Source of the DNA: Rhodanobacteraceae bacterium
GTDB taxonomy: Bacteria > Pseudomonadota > Gammaproteobacteria > Xanthomonadales > Xanthomonadaceae
NCBI GenBank assembly: GCA_024233975.1
Contig: JACKOX010000006.1
Coordinates: 62,001-126,000, forward strand
Direction: 5' to 3'
Length of the DNA stretch: 64,000 nt
Shown here: one piece after another, positions 7,173 through 16,778 of the stretch
Layout: each line of letters starts with the position of its first letter
How positions within the stretch are numbered: the first letter of the stretch is position 1
Notes under the pieces: generated by a model
Databases searched by the model: none
Seen by the model: the letters and a program-made list of their open reading frames with translations, nothing else
What the model was told of the DNA's origin: nothing
Made by a program: the position numbers and the translations under genes

Positions 7173-10146
7173 ATGCGCATCAGCCAGCCGTTCCTGCAAC
7201 TACCGCTCCTTTTCGATTCAACAAGGCTGGCAGCGGAAATCGCGGACATTCCCGAGTCCGATTGGCGACGCCACCCTCAAGGCCATCCAGGCAACAGTGC
7301 CCTGCCACTGGTCGCAGTGGATGGGAATCCCGATGACGATGGCGTGGCAGGGCCGATGCGGCCGACGCCTCTACTGCAACGTCTGCCGTACGTTCATCAG
7401 GTCATGGCATGCCTTGATGCCGTGATCGGGCGTACGCGCCTGATGCGCATCGAAGGCGGCGGCGAAGCCACCTCGCATAGTGACCTGCACTACTACTGGC
7501 AGGATCACCTGCGCGTCCACGTCCCGATCGTTACCACTCCCCATGTCCGCTTCGTCTGCGGCGACGCCGAAACCCACATGGCGGCTGGGGAATGCTGGGT
7601 GTTCGATACCAGTCGACGCCATAACGTGCTGAATCCGGATCCGACCCAGCGGGTCCACCTGGTCGTGGACACCGTGGGCTCGGCCAGCTTCGTTCGACTG
7701 CTCGCCGAGGCGCGCCCCCACGATGGGCAGATGGCTTCCTGGGCGCCGCGATTCGTGACGCCCACGTCCGGCGAACTCGCCGACCTGAGGCTGGAACGTG
7801 AGAACGCCCCACGAGTGATGAGTCCCTGGGAACTGGCCTCCCGAGTCGAGTCGATCATTGCGCAAGTGGAGGCCGCGGACGCCAGGGGCCGCCACCGCCA
7901 TGCGGCGCAGCCTGCTGGAGCCGCTTTCCGAATGGCGCGCCCTTTGGGCCTGCCATGGAGACGCCGACACGGGCCGGGAAGGCTTCGCAGCGGTCCACGA
8001 ACAGATGACCGCCATCGTTCGGAAATGGCAGACATCGGTCATGGTCGAGGGTGTCGAGCCGGCCAGATGGATCGACCACATCGCGTTGCGCCCCGCACTG
8101 GGCGAACGGCGGCCTACCGCGACAGCGTCGGCCGTGAAACCGGCCGGGACAACTCCAGCCCCGCGAGCGGACGGGTCGTCCACGCGCATCGAACAACCGA
8201 TCTTCATCATCAGTCCGCCGCGCTCGGGCTCTTCGCTGCTTTTTGAAACACTGGCGCGAGCGCCAGCGCTGTTCACGATCGGCCGTGAATCCCATGCGGT
8301 AATTGAGTCCATCAAGTCGCTGTCGGCATCCGCCCGAGACTACGAATCCAATGCGCTGGACGCCGAGGACGCCCGCCCGGAGGTGGTCGCGGCGCTTCAA
8401 CAGCACTTTCTCTCCGAACTCCGCGACCGCGATGGCAAGGCCGCCTCCGGGCCCGTCCGGATGCTGGAGAAGACGCCGAAGAACGCGTTGCGGGTGCGTT
8501 TTCTGGCAGCCGCCTTCCCGGACGCACGATTCGTCTATCTGTATCGCGACCCGAGGGAAACCATCGCCAGCATGTTGGATGCATGGCGCTCCGGACATTT
8601 CCGGACCTACCCGGACCTTCCGGGATGGGAAGGACCTGACTGGTCCTTGGTACTGACCCGGGGCTGGCGAAATCTCATCGGCCGTGGGCTTCCAGAGGTC
8701 GTGGCAAGACAATGGGCGAGCTGCGTGCAACAAGCGCTGGATGACCTCCAGTCTCTTCCGGCCGGCAGCTGGTGCGTGGCTGACTACGGTCGACTGGTTT
8801 CAGAACCTGAACTCGAAATAAGGCGCCTCTGCGAGTTCCTCTCGCTGGACTGGGATCAACCGATCAGTGCCCCGCTTCCCCAATCCCGCACGACACTGAC
8901 ATCGCCGCACCCGGACAAGTGGCGCGGGCAGGAGAAGACGCTGAAGTCCGTGCTGCCCTATTTTGAAGAGGCCGCCCAACGGGCACGCGATGTCTTCGCC
9001 AGCCCACCACAAACCCAGCCGCCACAGCGACGCCCACCCACGCAGACGGTTCCGCCAGAGTCCCCGCCTGTTGCCAAGCCCACCCGTGATTTCAGCAGCG
9101 TTCACTCCACCAGCTTCACCGCCCTTCTCGACAAGCTTGGCATCTCCCTCGCCGTATCCACCTACCAAAGCGGGCGGCTGATCCTGGTCCGCTCCGATCA
9201 AGGAGAGCTGAACACCCACCTGCGCCACCTGCCGAGCCCGATGGGCATTGCACTCGGCCGCACCCGTCTTGCCGTCGGTACGCTTCAGGGAGTGCAGTAC
9301 TACCGGAACCAGCCGGAGGTGGCGCGAAAGCTTTCTCCATCCGGGCAACACGACGCCTGTTATCTACCCTCGGGAAATCATGTCACCGGGGACATCCGCG
9401 TTCACGATCTGGCCTTCGATGCGGACGACCAGCTGGGGTGGTCAACACCCGCTTTTCCTGCCTTTGCACGGTCACCGGGATACACAGCTTCGCCCCTCGA
9501 TGGCGACTCCCCGCTTCGTTGATGGGCTGGCTGCCGAGGATCGCTGCCATCTCAATGGACTGGCCATGGCCGATGGGCGGCCGCGCTTTGTTACCGCGCT
9601 CGGCACCAGCAACAAGGCGTCCGGCTGGCGCGAGCGCAAGCTGGATGGTGGCGTGCTCATCGACATCGATAGCCATGAACTGGTGTCACACGGCCTGTGC
9701 ATGCCGCACTCGCCACGTATTCATGACGGGCAGCTGTGGCTGCTGTCCTCCGGTCGCGGTGAACTGAACCGCGTCGATACGCAGACAGGACAGGTCGAAA
9801 CGGTAGCCACGCTGCCCGGCTTCACTCGTGGCTTGGCCTTCGCAGGGCCTTTCGCATTCGTTGGACTTTCCCAGGTACGCGAAAACTCTTCGACGGCCTG
9901 CCGCTTTCCCGCGACAAGGGCATGCGCAAGTGCGGTGTCTGGGTCGTTGATACGCGCAACGGTCACAGCGTGGGCATACTGCAGTTCAGCGGGGACGTAC
10001 AGGAAATCTTCGACGTGCAAGTGCTTCCGCACCGGTTCCCGGAAATCGCGGAAGTGGGTTCGGATATCTGCAACAGCGCCTTTGCCCTCTCCGATGAAGC
10101 GCTTGCGAACACCGCGCCGAACGTCGCAACAACCGCCTCCGCGTAA
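7173..10146 (+). pseudogene. frameshifted fusion: aspartyl/asparaginyl beta-hydroxylase - sulfotransferase - TIGR03032 domain
   Basis: The coding signal runs continuously but in five frame segments, with shifts near 7880, 9432, 9505 and 9885. Segment 1 is an aspartyl/asparaginyl beta-hydroxylase-like domain (HSDLHYYW, RVHVPIVTTPH, GECWVFDTSRRHNV, RVHLVVD), a Fe(II)/2-oxoglutarate dioxygenase fold. Segment 2 is a sulfotransferase with the PAPS-binding PPRSGSSLLFETL loop (near 8215) and VYLYRDPRETIAS (near 8535). A Pro/Gln-rich linker leads to a TIGR03032 domain (VNTRFSCL, AEDRCHLNGLA, SMPHSPR-like, LPGFTRGL, FVGLSQVRE, CGVWVVD, VQEIF). Each shift is explained by one base gained or lost. I therefore suspect sequence error, and an intact protein of about 990 residues. 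It is divergent from the Calx-beta gene. Confidence 0.7.
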
Positions 10147-10260
10147 CCAGCCGACGCCGCAATTCCTGGGGTCGCCGATCAGGCGCAGGTACGGCCTTGC
10201 GTTTCCGACCACCGGTCAATCAGGAACCCAAAACCCGGACGACGACAGGTCTGAAGCCAA

Positions 10261-10707
10261 TCAGAACTCGAACCCATTGAAGAAAATCAACGGATCCAGG
10301 CCGTCAGTGACCTCGACCGTCCCTGTCATCGCGGCGTGGAACTGGCAGTTGTAGAACAGCGTATCCGGTGCACCCAAAGGAACGGTCCACGAGATTGCTC
10401 CCGTCTGGGTGCCATTGCCTGTGACCCCGTCGTCGTAGCTGTTGCCGGTACCGCTACCCTGCACCAGCTTGATCCAGAAAGGATGACCCGGCGCATTCAC
10501 GTTAAAGGTGTAGGTGCAGCCACGCACGACAGTCAACGTCGGGTTATCGACGGCGTTGATGGTGTAGGCCGAAAAGCTGTTGTTGGTGACGGCGAGCACC
10601 GATGGTGATCCTGCAGAGCAGGGATCGGCCGCGTAGGCCGAAGGAACCATCGGCATCACCAGCAGCACTGTTCTGAGAACAAGTGAACTGGTCAGCGACA
10701 TCGTCAT
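10261..10707 (-). CDS. secreted cupredoxin-like copper protein with 'NGFEF' tail
   Basis: The start at 10707 is fixed by a strong AAGGAGGT six bases upstream. The 148-residue product has a signal peptide (to about residue 27, ending SAYAAD) and a single cupredoxin-like domain. GHPFWIK, then YNCQFHAAMTG, give the His, Cys, His and Met expected of a type I copper site. It ends DPLIFFNGFEF, a tail resembling the 'xFxDGFE' ends found on many exported proteins of this bacterial order. It follows the DUF1501 gene on the same strand after about 100 bases, so it may be co-transcribed. Likely role: periplasmic or extracellular electron transfer or copper binding; the partner is unknown. Confidence 0.7.
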   Translation of the reverse strand: MTMSLTSSLVLRTVLLVMPMVPSAYAADPCSAGSPSVLAVTNNSFSAYTINAVDNPTLTVVRGCTYTFNVNAPGHPFWIKLVQGSGTGNSYDDGVTGNGTQTGAISWTVPLGAPDTLFYNCQFHAAMTGTVEVTDGLDPLIFFNGFEF

Positions 10708-10813
10708 GCAACCTCCTTCGGGCAAACGATAGTCGGTCGAAATGCCACTGCAACCATCGACGACCCGAATGCGTTCATCCGAACGCCACGACCGCTCCTC
10801 GCCGATGCCCTCA

Positions 10814-12229
10814 TCACGGCGCGAAGAACCCAAGGTCCGCGGTCGCGTACTCGCCCAGGTTGGGGAAGATGGTGTTGAGACCGCTGTTGTCGACGCCGAA
10901 CCAGCGCGCCAGCGTTGCCGCGTACTGGTCGACGCCGGTGGTCGGGATGATCTGCCCGTAACCGGCATCGTCGGGATTGCCGTTCTGCAGCAGCGACGGC
11001 ATCTGTCCGAAGAAGCGGCCGCCGCGCACCGCGCCGCCAAGCACGAAGTGATGCCCGCCCCAGCCGTGGTCGGTGCCGTCGCCGTTGGTGGACAGCGTGC
11101 GGCCGAAATCGGAGGCGGTGAAGGTGGTGACTTCCGAGGCGATGCCCATCTGCTCGGTGGCCTTGTAGAAGGCATCCAGCGAGGCCGACAGGTCGGCAAG
11201 CAGGCCGGTCTGCGTGGCCAGTTGGTCATCGTGGGTGTCATACCCGCCCTGCGCGACGAAGAAGATCTGCCGACGCATATCAAGCCCACCCGGACCGCGC
11301 ACGTTGATCAGGTTCGCCACCTGACGCAGCTGTGCGCCGAGATAGCTATTGGGAAACGGCGAGGTCCAGGTCGGCAACGGATTCAGCACCTGCTGCAGGA
11401 GTTCATAGGTGGCGATGGCGCGCCGGGTGGCATCGGCGTAGGCACGCTCGAACATGTGCGCCTGCGTGCCCTGCGCCATCAGCGCATTGAACGTGTCCGC
11501 GCCCAGCTGGTTCTGGTACTCGTTGAGGTAGGCGATGGAATCCACGCCGTAGGCGCCCATCACGTACTGGTCGATGCTGCTGCCGCGCTGGAACAGGTTC
11601 TGCCCCGACAACGAGATGGTCATCGGCAACTGCTGGGTCGGATTGGCGTCGTACAGCAGATCGGCGATGCGCCCTGCCCAGCCGCTGGCGTTGGCGTCGT
11701 CCGGGCGCGAGGTCTGCCAGAAATTGCTCTGGTCATCGTGCGAGAACAGCTGCGGCGGCACCGGATGCGTATGGTTCTGGTACTGCGCCTGCGTCAGCGG
11801 ACCGATCAGCGTGCCGACGTTGGCGACCACGCTGGCATGTTGCGCATTGAACAGCGCCCGCAGCTCCGGCATCGATGGATGCAGGCCATAGCTTCCGCCG
11901 TCACTGGGCGGTCCGCCGGGCAGACCCATCTGCGTGGCCTGCGGCATCAGCGACTGCGCGGCAACCGCAGCCTGGTCCAGCGCCATCGCCGGGCGCGTCG
12001 CGCTGTAGGTGCCGTAGTGCGTGTTGTCATGCGGCACCACGGTGTTGAAGCTGTCGTTGCCGCCGTAAAGAAACACGCAGACCAGCGCCTTGTAATCCGG
12101 CAACACGGCACCGCTGGCGCGGGTTGCGGCTTCGACCAGGCGCAGCGTGCCGAGCCCGCTGTAGAGGCTGGCACCACCCAGTGCGGCGTGGACGGAACGG
12201 CGAAGGAAACGGCGACGGTTCACGTTCAT
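10814..12229 (-). CDS. DUF1501 family Tat-exported protein
   Basis: The 471-residue protein starts with a twin-arginine signal (NRRRFLRRS then a hydrophobic stretch), so it is exported folded. The rest matches DUF1501, a sulfatase/alkaline-phosphatase-like family usually found next to DUF1800: VCVFLYGGNDSFNTVVP near residue 50, GGYDTHDDQ near 330, TASDFGRTLSTNGDGTDHGWGG near 375. It lies 7 bases after the DUF1800 gene, as in many environmental bacteria. The substrate is not known. Confidence 0.88.
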   Translation of the reverse strand: MNVNRRRFLRRSVHAALGGASLYSGLGTLRLVEAATRASGAVLPDYKALVCVFLYGGNDSFNTVVPHDNTHYGTYSATRPAMALDQAAVAAQSLMPQATQMGLPGGPPSDGGSYGLHPSMPELRALFNAQHASVVANVGTLIGPLTQAQYQNHTHPVPPQLFSHDDQSNFWQTSRPDDANASGWAGRIADLLYDANPTQQLPMTISLSGQNLFQRGSSIDQYVMGAYGVDSIAYLNEYQNQLGADTFNALMAQGTQAHMFERAYADATRRAIATYELLQQVLNPLPTWTSPFPNSYLGAQLRQVANLINVRGPGGLDMRRQIFFVAQGGYDTHDDQLATQTGLLADLSASLDAFYKATEQMGIASEVTTFTASDFGRTLSTNGDGTDHGWGGHHFVLGGAVRGGRFFGQMPSLLQNGNPDDAGYGQIIPTTGVDQYAATLARWFGVDNSGLNTIFPNLGEYATADLGFFAP

Positions 12230-12236
12230 GCGCGGC

Positions 12237-14072
12237 CTACTTCTGCACGTTGAATTCGGGGGAATTGACGATTAGGTACAGCGCCTGCTGCACCCGGAAC
12301 AGCGGGATGTCCATCGGGGCGCCACCAGGCTGCCCCGGCAGGTTGTCCGGTGGCGTTCCCTGCAGGCGGGTGATCAGCAGGTCGCGCATGTAGTCGGACA
12401 TCTGCCCGGACATCATGGTCAGGTTGAGGTGGTCGACCAGCGCGGCCGGATCAGCGGCCAGCGTTTTCAGTGCCGTGTAGTCCATCAGCGCCTCTTCCGG
12501 TACCGGCGCGTTGTTCTCCCAGACCACGCTGTAGTGGCTGCCCACGTAGAAGTAGAAAATGCGCCAGCCAAGCTCATTCGGCGCGCTGACCAGCTGGGTG
12601 TCGGTGGCGATCTGGAACTCCGGCGACACGCGTCCGCTGTTGCGGATCTCACCCGGCTGGGCGAAGTCCGGCTTGAAGAAGTTGAACACCGACGGCGAAC
12701 TCAGCGGCAGCTGGCCATATTCATCGCTGGGATGCGACCAGCGGAACACGCGCCCGTTCACCGAGTGCGCCGGCGCCACACGCCACACCCGGACCAGCTT
12801 GGTGAACGGCTCGCGCAGCTTGCCGAACGTCGTCGGCGCAGTGTCCTGACCGGTGCGTGCGTCCTCGTCGAGCAGGATCGCGCGGACCACCGCCTGCATG
12901 TCGCCACGCACACCGCTGCCATTGTCGTTGAAGGCCGCAGCGACACGCTGCACGTAGGCGGGCGATGGATTGCTGGTCACCAGGCGCTGGATCAGCAGGT
13001 GGCCAATGAACGGGCCAACATTCGGATGGTTGAAGATATTGTCGAGCGCGGCGTCGAGCTCCTGCTGTGCGTTGCCACCCGCGCCCAGCACGCCGCCCGG
13101 CAATGCCACGCCCGGATAGTCCAGCAATTGCTTGCTGGTGGTCGTGTCATGGAAGGCCTCCACCGCCTGCATGGGTGATTGCCATTCGGCGTCGTCCGGA
13201 TTGCCGGGAGCACAGCTGTCGTAGTTGCCGGAGTTGCATCCGGCGAAGTTCCAGCCGGTGAACACATGGGCGAAACCACGCACCACGTTCTGGTCGTAGG
13301 TTGGAATCGGCTCACCCAGATCCAGCATGCGCGAACCGTCAGGGTTGAGCCGGTACAGACCGACGCTGAACAGCTGCAGCACCTCGCGTGCGTAGTTTTC
13401 ATCCGGGCGGATGTTCAGCACGGGATCATTCTTGCGATTGCCAAGCATGCTGAGGTACTTGCCCATCGCCGGATGCAGGGTGACGTCTTCCAGCAGGTCG
13501 CGGAAATTGCCGAAGGCGTCATGTGCCAGCATGTCGTAGTAGCTGCCGAGCGCGTAAGGCTGGAATAGCAGCGCGGCGTTGCGATCCGACACCACCATGA
13601 TTTCCGACAGCGCGAAGGCCACGCGCTGGCGCAGCTGATCGTCGTGTGTCGCCGATGGGCTCGCCGGGTCGTACAGCTGGGCCGCGTTCACCAGCCAGGC
13701 TTCCAGTCGATGCTGCTGGTAGACGCCTTCGCTCTGCCCCACCCACTCGAGGAATGGCAGCAGTTCGGAAACCGGCGCAGCGAACTGCTCAGCCAGCCAC
13801 GCTTCGTAGCCAATCGCGCGGACATGGGCGATGTCCTCCAGGCGCCCGCCGAAGCTGGCCTGGTCGAGGAAGCGGGCGGCGTCCTCGTCGCTGTTGGGCC
13901 CCAGCTCGAAACCTTCGAAACTGTCCGAGAACACCGCATCCTGTGCCGCGACCGGAAGCGCCGCCAGCAGGCCCAGGCACAACAGCAGCAGGCAACCCCA
14001 ACGCTGATGAAGCATCCGGAAGCGCACGCCTCCCGAGACAACAGGACAACCAGAAAAAACCGCTCGAGACAT
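12237..14072 (-). CDS. DUF1800 domain-containing exported protein
   Basis: The protein of 611 residues (from the ATG at 14072, with GGGGGAG just before it; MLHQ at 14015 is the alternative start) has a signal peptide ending LPVAAQ. DUF1800 follows: AARFLDQASFGG near residue 65, LRQRVAFALSEIMVVS, then NYAREVLQLFSVGLY and FAHVFTGW, and SPSVFNFF further on. Just after the signal peptide is DAVFSDSFEGFELG, which resembles the GFE motif at the end of the cupredoxin in the same run. The pair DUF1800-DUF1501 is a well-known conserved unit of unknown biochemistry. Confidence 0.85.
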   Translation of the reverse strand: MSRAVFSGCPVVSGGVRFRMLHQRWGCLLLLCLGLLAALPVAAQDAVFSDSFEGFELGPNSDEDAARFLDQASFGGRLEDIAHVRAIGYEAWLAEQFAAPVSELLPFLEWVGQSEGVYQQHRLEAWLVNAAQLYDPASPSATHDDQLRQRVAFALSEIMVVSDRNAALLFQPYALGSYYDMLAHDAFGNFRDLLEDVTLHPAMGKYLSMLGNRKNDPVLNIRPDENYAREVLQLFSVGLYRLNPDGSRMLDLGEPIPTYDQNVVRGFAHVFTGWNFAGCNSGNYDSCAPGNPDDAEWQSPMQAVEAFHDTTTSKQLLDYPGVALPGGVLGAGGNAQQELDAALDNIFNHPNVGPFIGHLLIQRLVTSNPSPAYVQRVAAAFNDNGSGVRGDMQAVVRAILLDEDARTGQDTAPTTFGKLREPFTKLVRVWRVAPAHSVNGRVFRWSHPSDEYGQLPLSSPSVFNFFKPDFAQPGEIRNSGRVSPEFQIATDTQLVSAPNELGWRIFYFYVGSHYSVVWENNAPVPEEALMDYTALKTLAADPAALVDHLNLTMMSGQMSDYMRDLLITRLQGTPPDNLPGQPGGAPMDIPLFRVQQALYLIVNSPEFNVQK

Positions 14073-14240
14073 GGCTCCCCCGGAATGAACGGTCCGAATG
14101 CCGCGATAGACGGCATCAATTGTCAAATACTGTGACACGATCCTCGTGGCAGAAATGAGAGGTCCGTCACCCTTTTCCCGCGATCGCGGCCCGCCGGCCT
14201 GCACGCCAGACCACGCTGCCAACACTGCGCCCAACTGCCT

Positions 14241-15089
14241 ATGATGGCGGCCATGGCACAAGGCAACGACAGCATCCGCCTGCGCGATGGCACCCACCTC
14301 AAGTACTACGACTGGCCGGTCGAAAACCCGCGTGGCTACCTCCTCATCGTGCACGGACTTGGCGAACACGCCGGACGCTATGCTCGTCTGGCAGGCGAGC
14401 TGAACACGCTGGGCCTGTCGGTCCGCGCCTACGACCAGCGCGGGCATGGCCGTTCGGAAGGGCGGCGCGGCGTGCTTCCCGCTGGCGACGACGTCCTGCC
14501 CAACGACCTGATCGAGGTGTTCGCTGACTTTGCCCGCGAAGCGGATGACGACCCCTTCCTGCTGGGACACAGCCTCGGCGGACTGGTCGTACTGCATGCG
14601 GTGACGATGCTGGGCCTGCGGCCTCGCGGCCTCGTTGCCTCGGCTCCTGGGCTTGCCGCCTTTGTCAGCCGCGCGGATCGATGGCTGGCACGCATCCTGC
14701 GGCGGCTTCTGCCCGACCTCGCCATCGCCAGCGGCCTGAAGGACGACAAGCTTTCCCACGATGCCGATGTCGTTCGCGCCTATCGCGAGGACCCGCTGGT
14801 ACACGACCGCGTCAGCGCACGGCTGGCCTGCTACCTCCTCGGGAAAGGCGACGAAGTCATCGCCGCCGCGCCAAACCTGCAGGTACCCACGCTGCTGCAG
14901 ATAGCCGGCAGCGACGAACTGGTTGATCCCGCGGGCGCCCGCGCCTTCGCCCGACTGGCACCACCCGGACAACTCACCGTCCGTGATTACACATCGCTTT
15001 TCCACGAGATCTACAACGAGACCGAATCGGCACGGAGCGAGGTGGTAAGCGATCTCATGGGCTGGCTACAGGCCCGGCTCAAAAGCTGA
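14241..15089 (+). CDS. alpha/beta hydrolase, monoacylglycerol lipase / lysophospholipase-like
   Basis: A 282-residue serine hydrolase. Sequence shows the oxyanion region IVHGLGEHAGRY, YDQRGHGRSEG, and the nucleophile elbow GHSLGG near residue 112. The acid and His follow in GSDELVDPAGA and the 'SLFHEIYNE' region. These motifs match the monoglyceride lipase / PldB group (hydrolase_4). No signal peptide is seen, so it is probably cytoplasmic. Three ATGs (14241, 14244, 14253) are possible starts, and none has a clear ribosome site. It is divergent from the DUF1800 gene and does not belong to the ahcY transcript, which has its own riboswitch leader. Confidence 0.85.
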   Translation: MMAAMAQGNDSIRLRDGTHLKYYDWPVENPRGYLLIVHGLGEHAGRYARLAGELNTLGLSVRAYDQRGHGRSEGRRGVLPAGDDVLPNDLIEVFADFAREADDDPFLLGHSLGGLVVLHAVTMLGLRPRGLVASAPGLAAFVSRADRWLARILRRLLPDLAIASGLKDDKLSHDADVVRAYREDPLVHDRVSARLACYLLGKGDEVIAAAPNLQVPTLLQIAGSDELVDPAGARAFARLAPPGQLTVRDYTSLFHEIYNETESARSEVVSDLMGWLQARLKS

Positions 15090-15131
15090 ACGGCTCCGCC
15101 ACCAAAGCTAACGCGTGGGCCGCAAAGCCGG

Positions 15132-15137
15132 TAAAAT
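15132..15137 (+). promoter_or_regulatory. candidate -10 element for the ahcY leader
   Basis: TAAAAT lies about 10 bases before the base of the riboswitch, which is where a -10 box should be if transcription starts near 15144. No good -35 box is visible at the expected distance. Confidence 0.4.
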
Positions 15138-15145
15138 GCGCGCCC

Positions 15146-15231
15146 CGTCATTGAGGGGCGCTGCAAGCCCGGTTCACTTCCGTGGACAAGGGATCAGGCT
15201 CGATGACCGGCCAATGCATCAACGGCGCCCG
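15146..15231 (+). promoter_or_regulatory. S-adenosylhomocysteine (SAH) riboswitch
   Basis: The leader of ahcY fits the SAH riboswitch. P1 is nine pairs, GTCATTGAG (15147-15155) with CTCGATGAC (15199-15207). The conserved GAGGGGCGCTGCAA follows on the 5' side, then an internal hairpin (GTTCAC/GTGGAC, 15172-15186) and CAGGCTCG. The downstream AACGGCGCCC pairs through GCGCCC (15225-15230) with GGGCGC (15156-15161) to form the pseudoknot. SAH riboswitches bind SAH and switch on ahcY so that the toxic by-product is removed. The ribosome site follows about 20 bases later, which is compatible with control of translation or of transcript stability. Confidence 0.93.
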
Positions 15232-15266
15232 TTTTCCGACTTTCACGATATCAACGGAGAACCGCC

Positions 15267-16694
15267 ATGAACGCCGTCGCTAAAGACGTCAGCAACACTG
15301 ATTACAACATCCGCGACATTTCCCTCGCCGAGCTCGGACGCAAGCGCATCCGCATGGCCGAGGAGGAAATGCCGGGCCTGATGCAGATCCGCGCCAAGTA
15401 CGCACCGCAGCAGCCGCTGAAGGGCGTGCGCGTGTCCGGCTCGCTGCACATGACCAAGGAAACCGCGGTCCTGATCGAGACCCTTAACGACCTCGGCGCC
15501 AGCGTGCGCTGGGCCAGCTGCAACATCTTCTCGACCCAGGACGATGCCGCTGCCGCCATTGCGGCCGCCGGCATCCCGGTGTTCGCCTGGAAGGGCGAAA
15601 CGCTGGAGGAGTACTGGGACTGCACGCTGGACATGCTCACCCATCCGGGCATGAAAGGCCCGGAGCTGATCGTCGATGACGGCGGCGACGCCACCCTGCT
15701 GATCCACAAGGGCGTGGAGATGGAAGACGGCAGCGACTGGTGCGACCAGCCGGGCGCCAACCACGAAGAGCAGGTGATCAAGAACCTGCTGAAGCGCACC
15801 CGTGAGGAGCGTCCGGGCTTCTGGAAGACCGTCGCCAGCGAGTGGCGCGGCGTCTCCGAGGAGACCACCACCGGCGTGCACCGCCTGTACCAGATGATGG
15901 AAGCCGGCAAGCTGCTGGTCCCGGCCATCAACGTCAACGACTCGGTCACCAAGTCCAAGTTCGACAACCTGTACGGCTGCCGCGAGTCGCTGGTCGACGC
16001 CATCAAGCGCGCCACCGACCTGATGATCGCCGGCAAGTGCGCCGTGGTCTGCGGCTACGGCGACGTCGGCAAGGGCAGCGCGCATTCGCTGCGCAACCAG
16101 GGCGCCCGCGTCATCGTCACCGAGATCGACCCGATCAACGCCCTGCAGGCCGCGATGGAAGGTTTCGAGGTCAAGCGCATCGAGGACGTGCTGGGTGAGG
16201 CCGACATCTTCGTCACCACCACCGGCAACAAGGACATCATCACCTTCGAGCACATGCAGGGGATGAAGAACAACGCGCTGGTCTGCAACATCGGCCACTT
16301 CGACAACGAGATCCAGGTCGATCGCCTCAACGCCAGCAGCGCCAAGCGCGACACCATCAAGCCGCAGGTCGACCGCTACACCTTCGACGACGGCCACAGC
16401 ATCTACCTGCTGGCCGAAGGTCGCTTGGTCAACCTCGGCTGCGCGCACGGCCATCCGAGCTTCGTGATGTCCAACAGCTTCTCCAACCAGACGTTGGCGC
16501 AGATCGACCTGTGGGCGAACAAGGACAGCTACGAGAAGACCGTCTATCGCCTGCCGAAGAAGCTGGACGAGGAAGTCGCCCGCCTGCACCTGGCGCAGAT
16601 TGGCGTGAACCTGACCAAGCTCACGCAGGCCCAGGCCGACTACATCGGCGTGCCGGTGGAAGGTCCGTACAAGCCGGAACACTACCGCTACTAA
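15267..16694 (+). CDS. ahcY: adenosylhomocysteinase
   Basis: A 475-residue cytoplasmic enzyme that hydrolyses SAH to homocysteine and adenosine with bound NAD. GSLHMTKETAVL near the N-terminus, the NAD-binding VCGYGDVGKGSAHSL near residue 262, NIGHFDNEI and the C-terminal KPEHYRY are all diagnostic, and the length fits the longer bacterial and eukaryotic type. A GGAGAA ribosome site precedes the ATG. It is controlled by the SAH riboswitch just upstream and ends in a strong terminator. Confidence 0.98.
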   Translation: MNAVAKDVSNTDYNIRDISLAELGRKRIRMAEEEMPGLMQIRAKYAPQQPLKGVRVSGSLHMTKETAVLIETLNDLGASVRWASCNIFSTQDDAAAAIAAAGIPVFAWKGETLEEYWDCTLDMLTHPGMKGPELIVDDGGDATLLIHKGVEMEDGSDWCDQPGANHEEQVIKNLLKRTREERPGFWKTVASEWRGVSEETTTGVHRLYQMMEAGKLLVPAINVNDSVTKSKFDNLYGCRESLVDAIKRATDLMIAGKCAVVCGYGDVGKGSAHSLRNQGARVIVTEIDPINALQAAMEGFEVKRIEDVLGEADIFVTTTGNKDIITFEHMQGMKNNALVCNIGHFDNEIQVDRLNASSAKRDTIKPQVDRYTFDDGHSIYLLAEGRLVNLGCAHGHPSFVMSNSFSNQTLAQIDLWANKDSYEKTVYRLPKKLDEEVARLHLAQIGVNLTKLTQAQADYIGVPVEGPYKPEHYRY

Positions 16695-16717
16695 TCAGCA
16701 GCGGCAGCAGGACGACG

Positions 16718-16749
16718 AAACGGCGGGGCCAACTGGCTCCGCCGTTTTT
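16718..16749 (+). terminator. Rho-independent terminator of ahcY
   Basis: AAACGGCGG-GGCC pairs with GGCT-CCGCCGTTT (about 13 pairs, one G-U) around a short loop and is followed by TTTTTC. It lies 23 bases after the ahcY stop. Confidence 0.85.
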
Positions 16750-16778
16750 CTTTCCATGATGGGCCAACCCGTGGTTGG

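Noticed and set aside
10742..12253. Plus-strand open frame opposite DUF1501
   Set aside because: Low-complexity antisense product; DUF1501 with its Tat signal and ribosome-scale spacing to DUF1800 explains the region.
14073..15005. Extension of the DUF1800 frame upstream to 15005
   Set aside because: The extra sequence is antisense to the alpha/beta hydrolase and precedes a proper signal peptide, so the start is near 14072.
15243..16682. Minus-strand open frame of 479 codons opposite ahcY
   Set aside because: It is the antisense image of ahcY, which is certain from its motifs and riboswitch.
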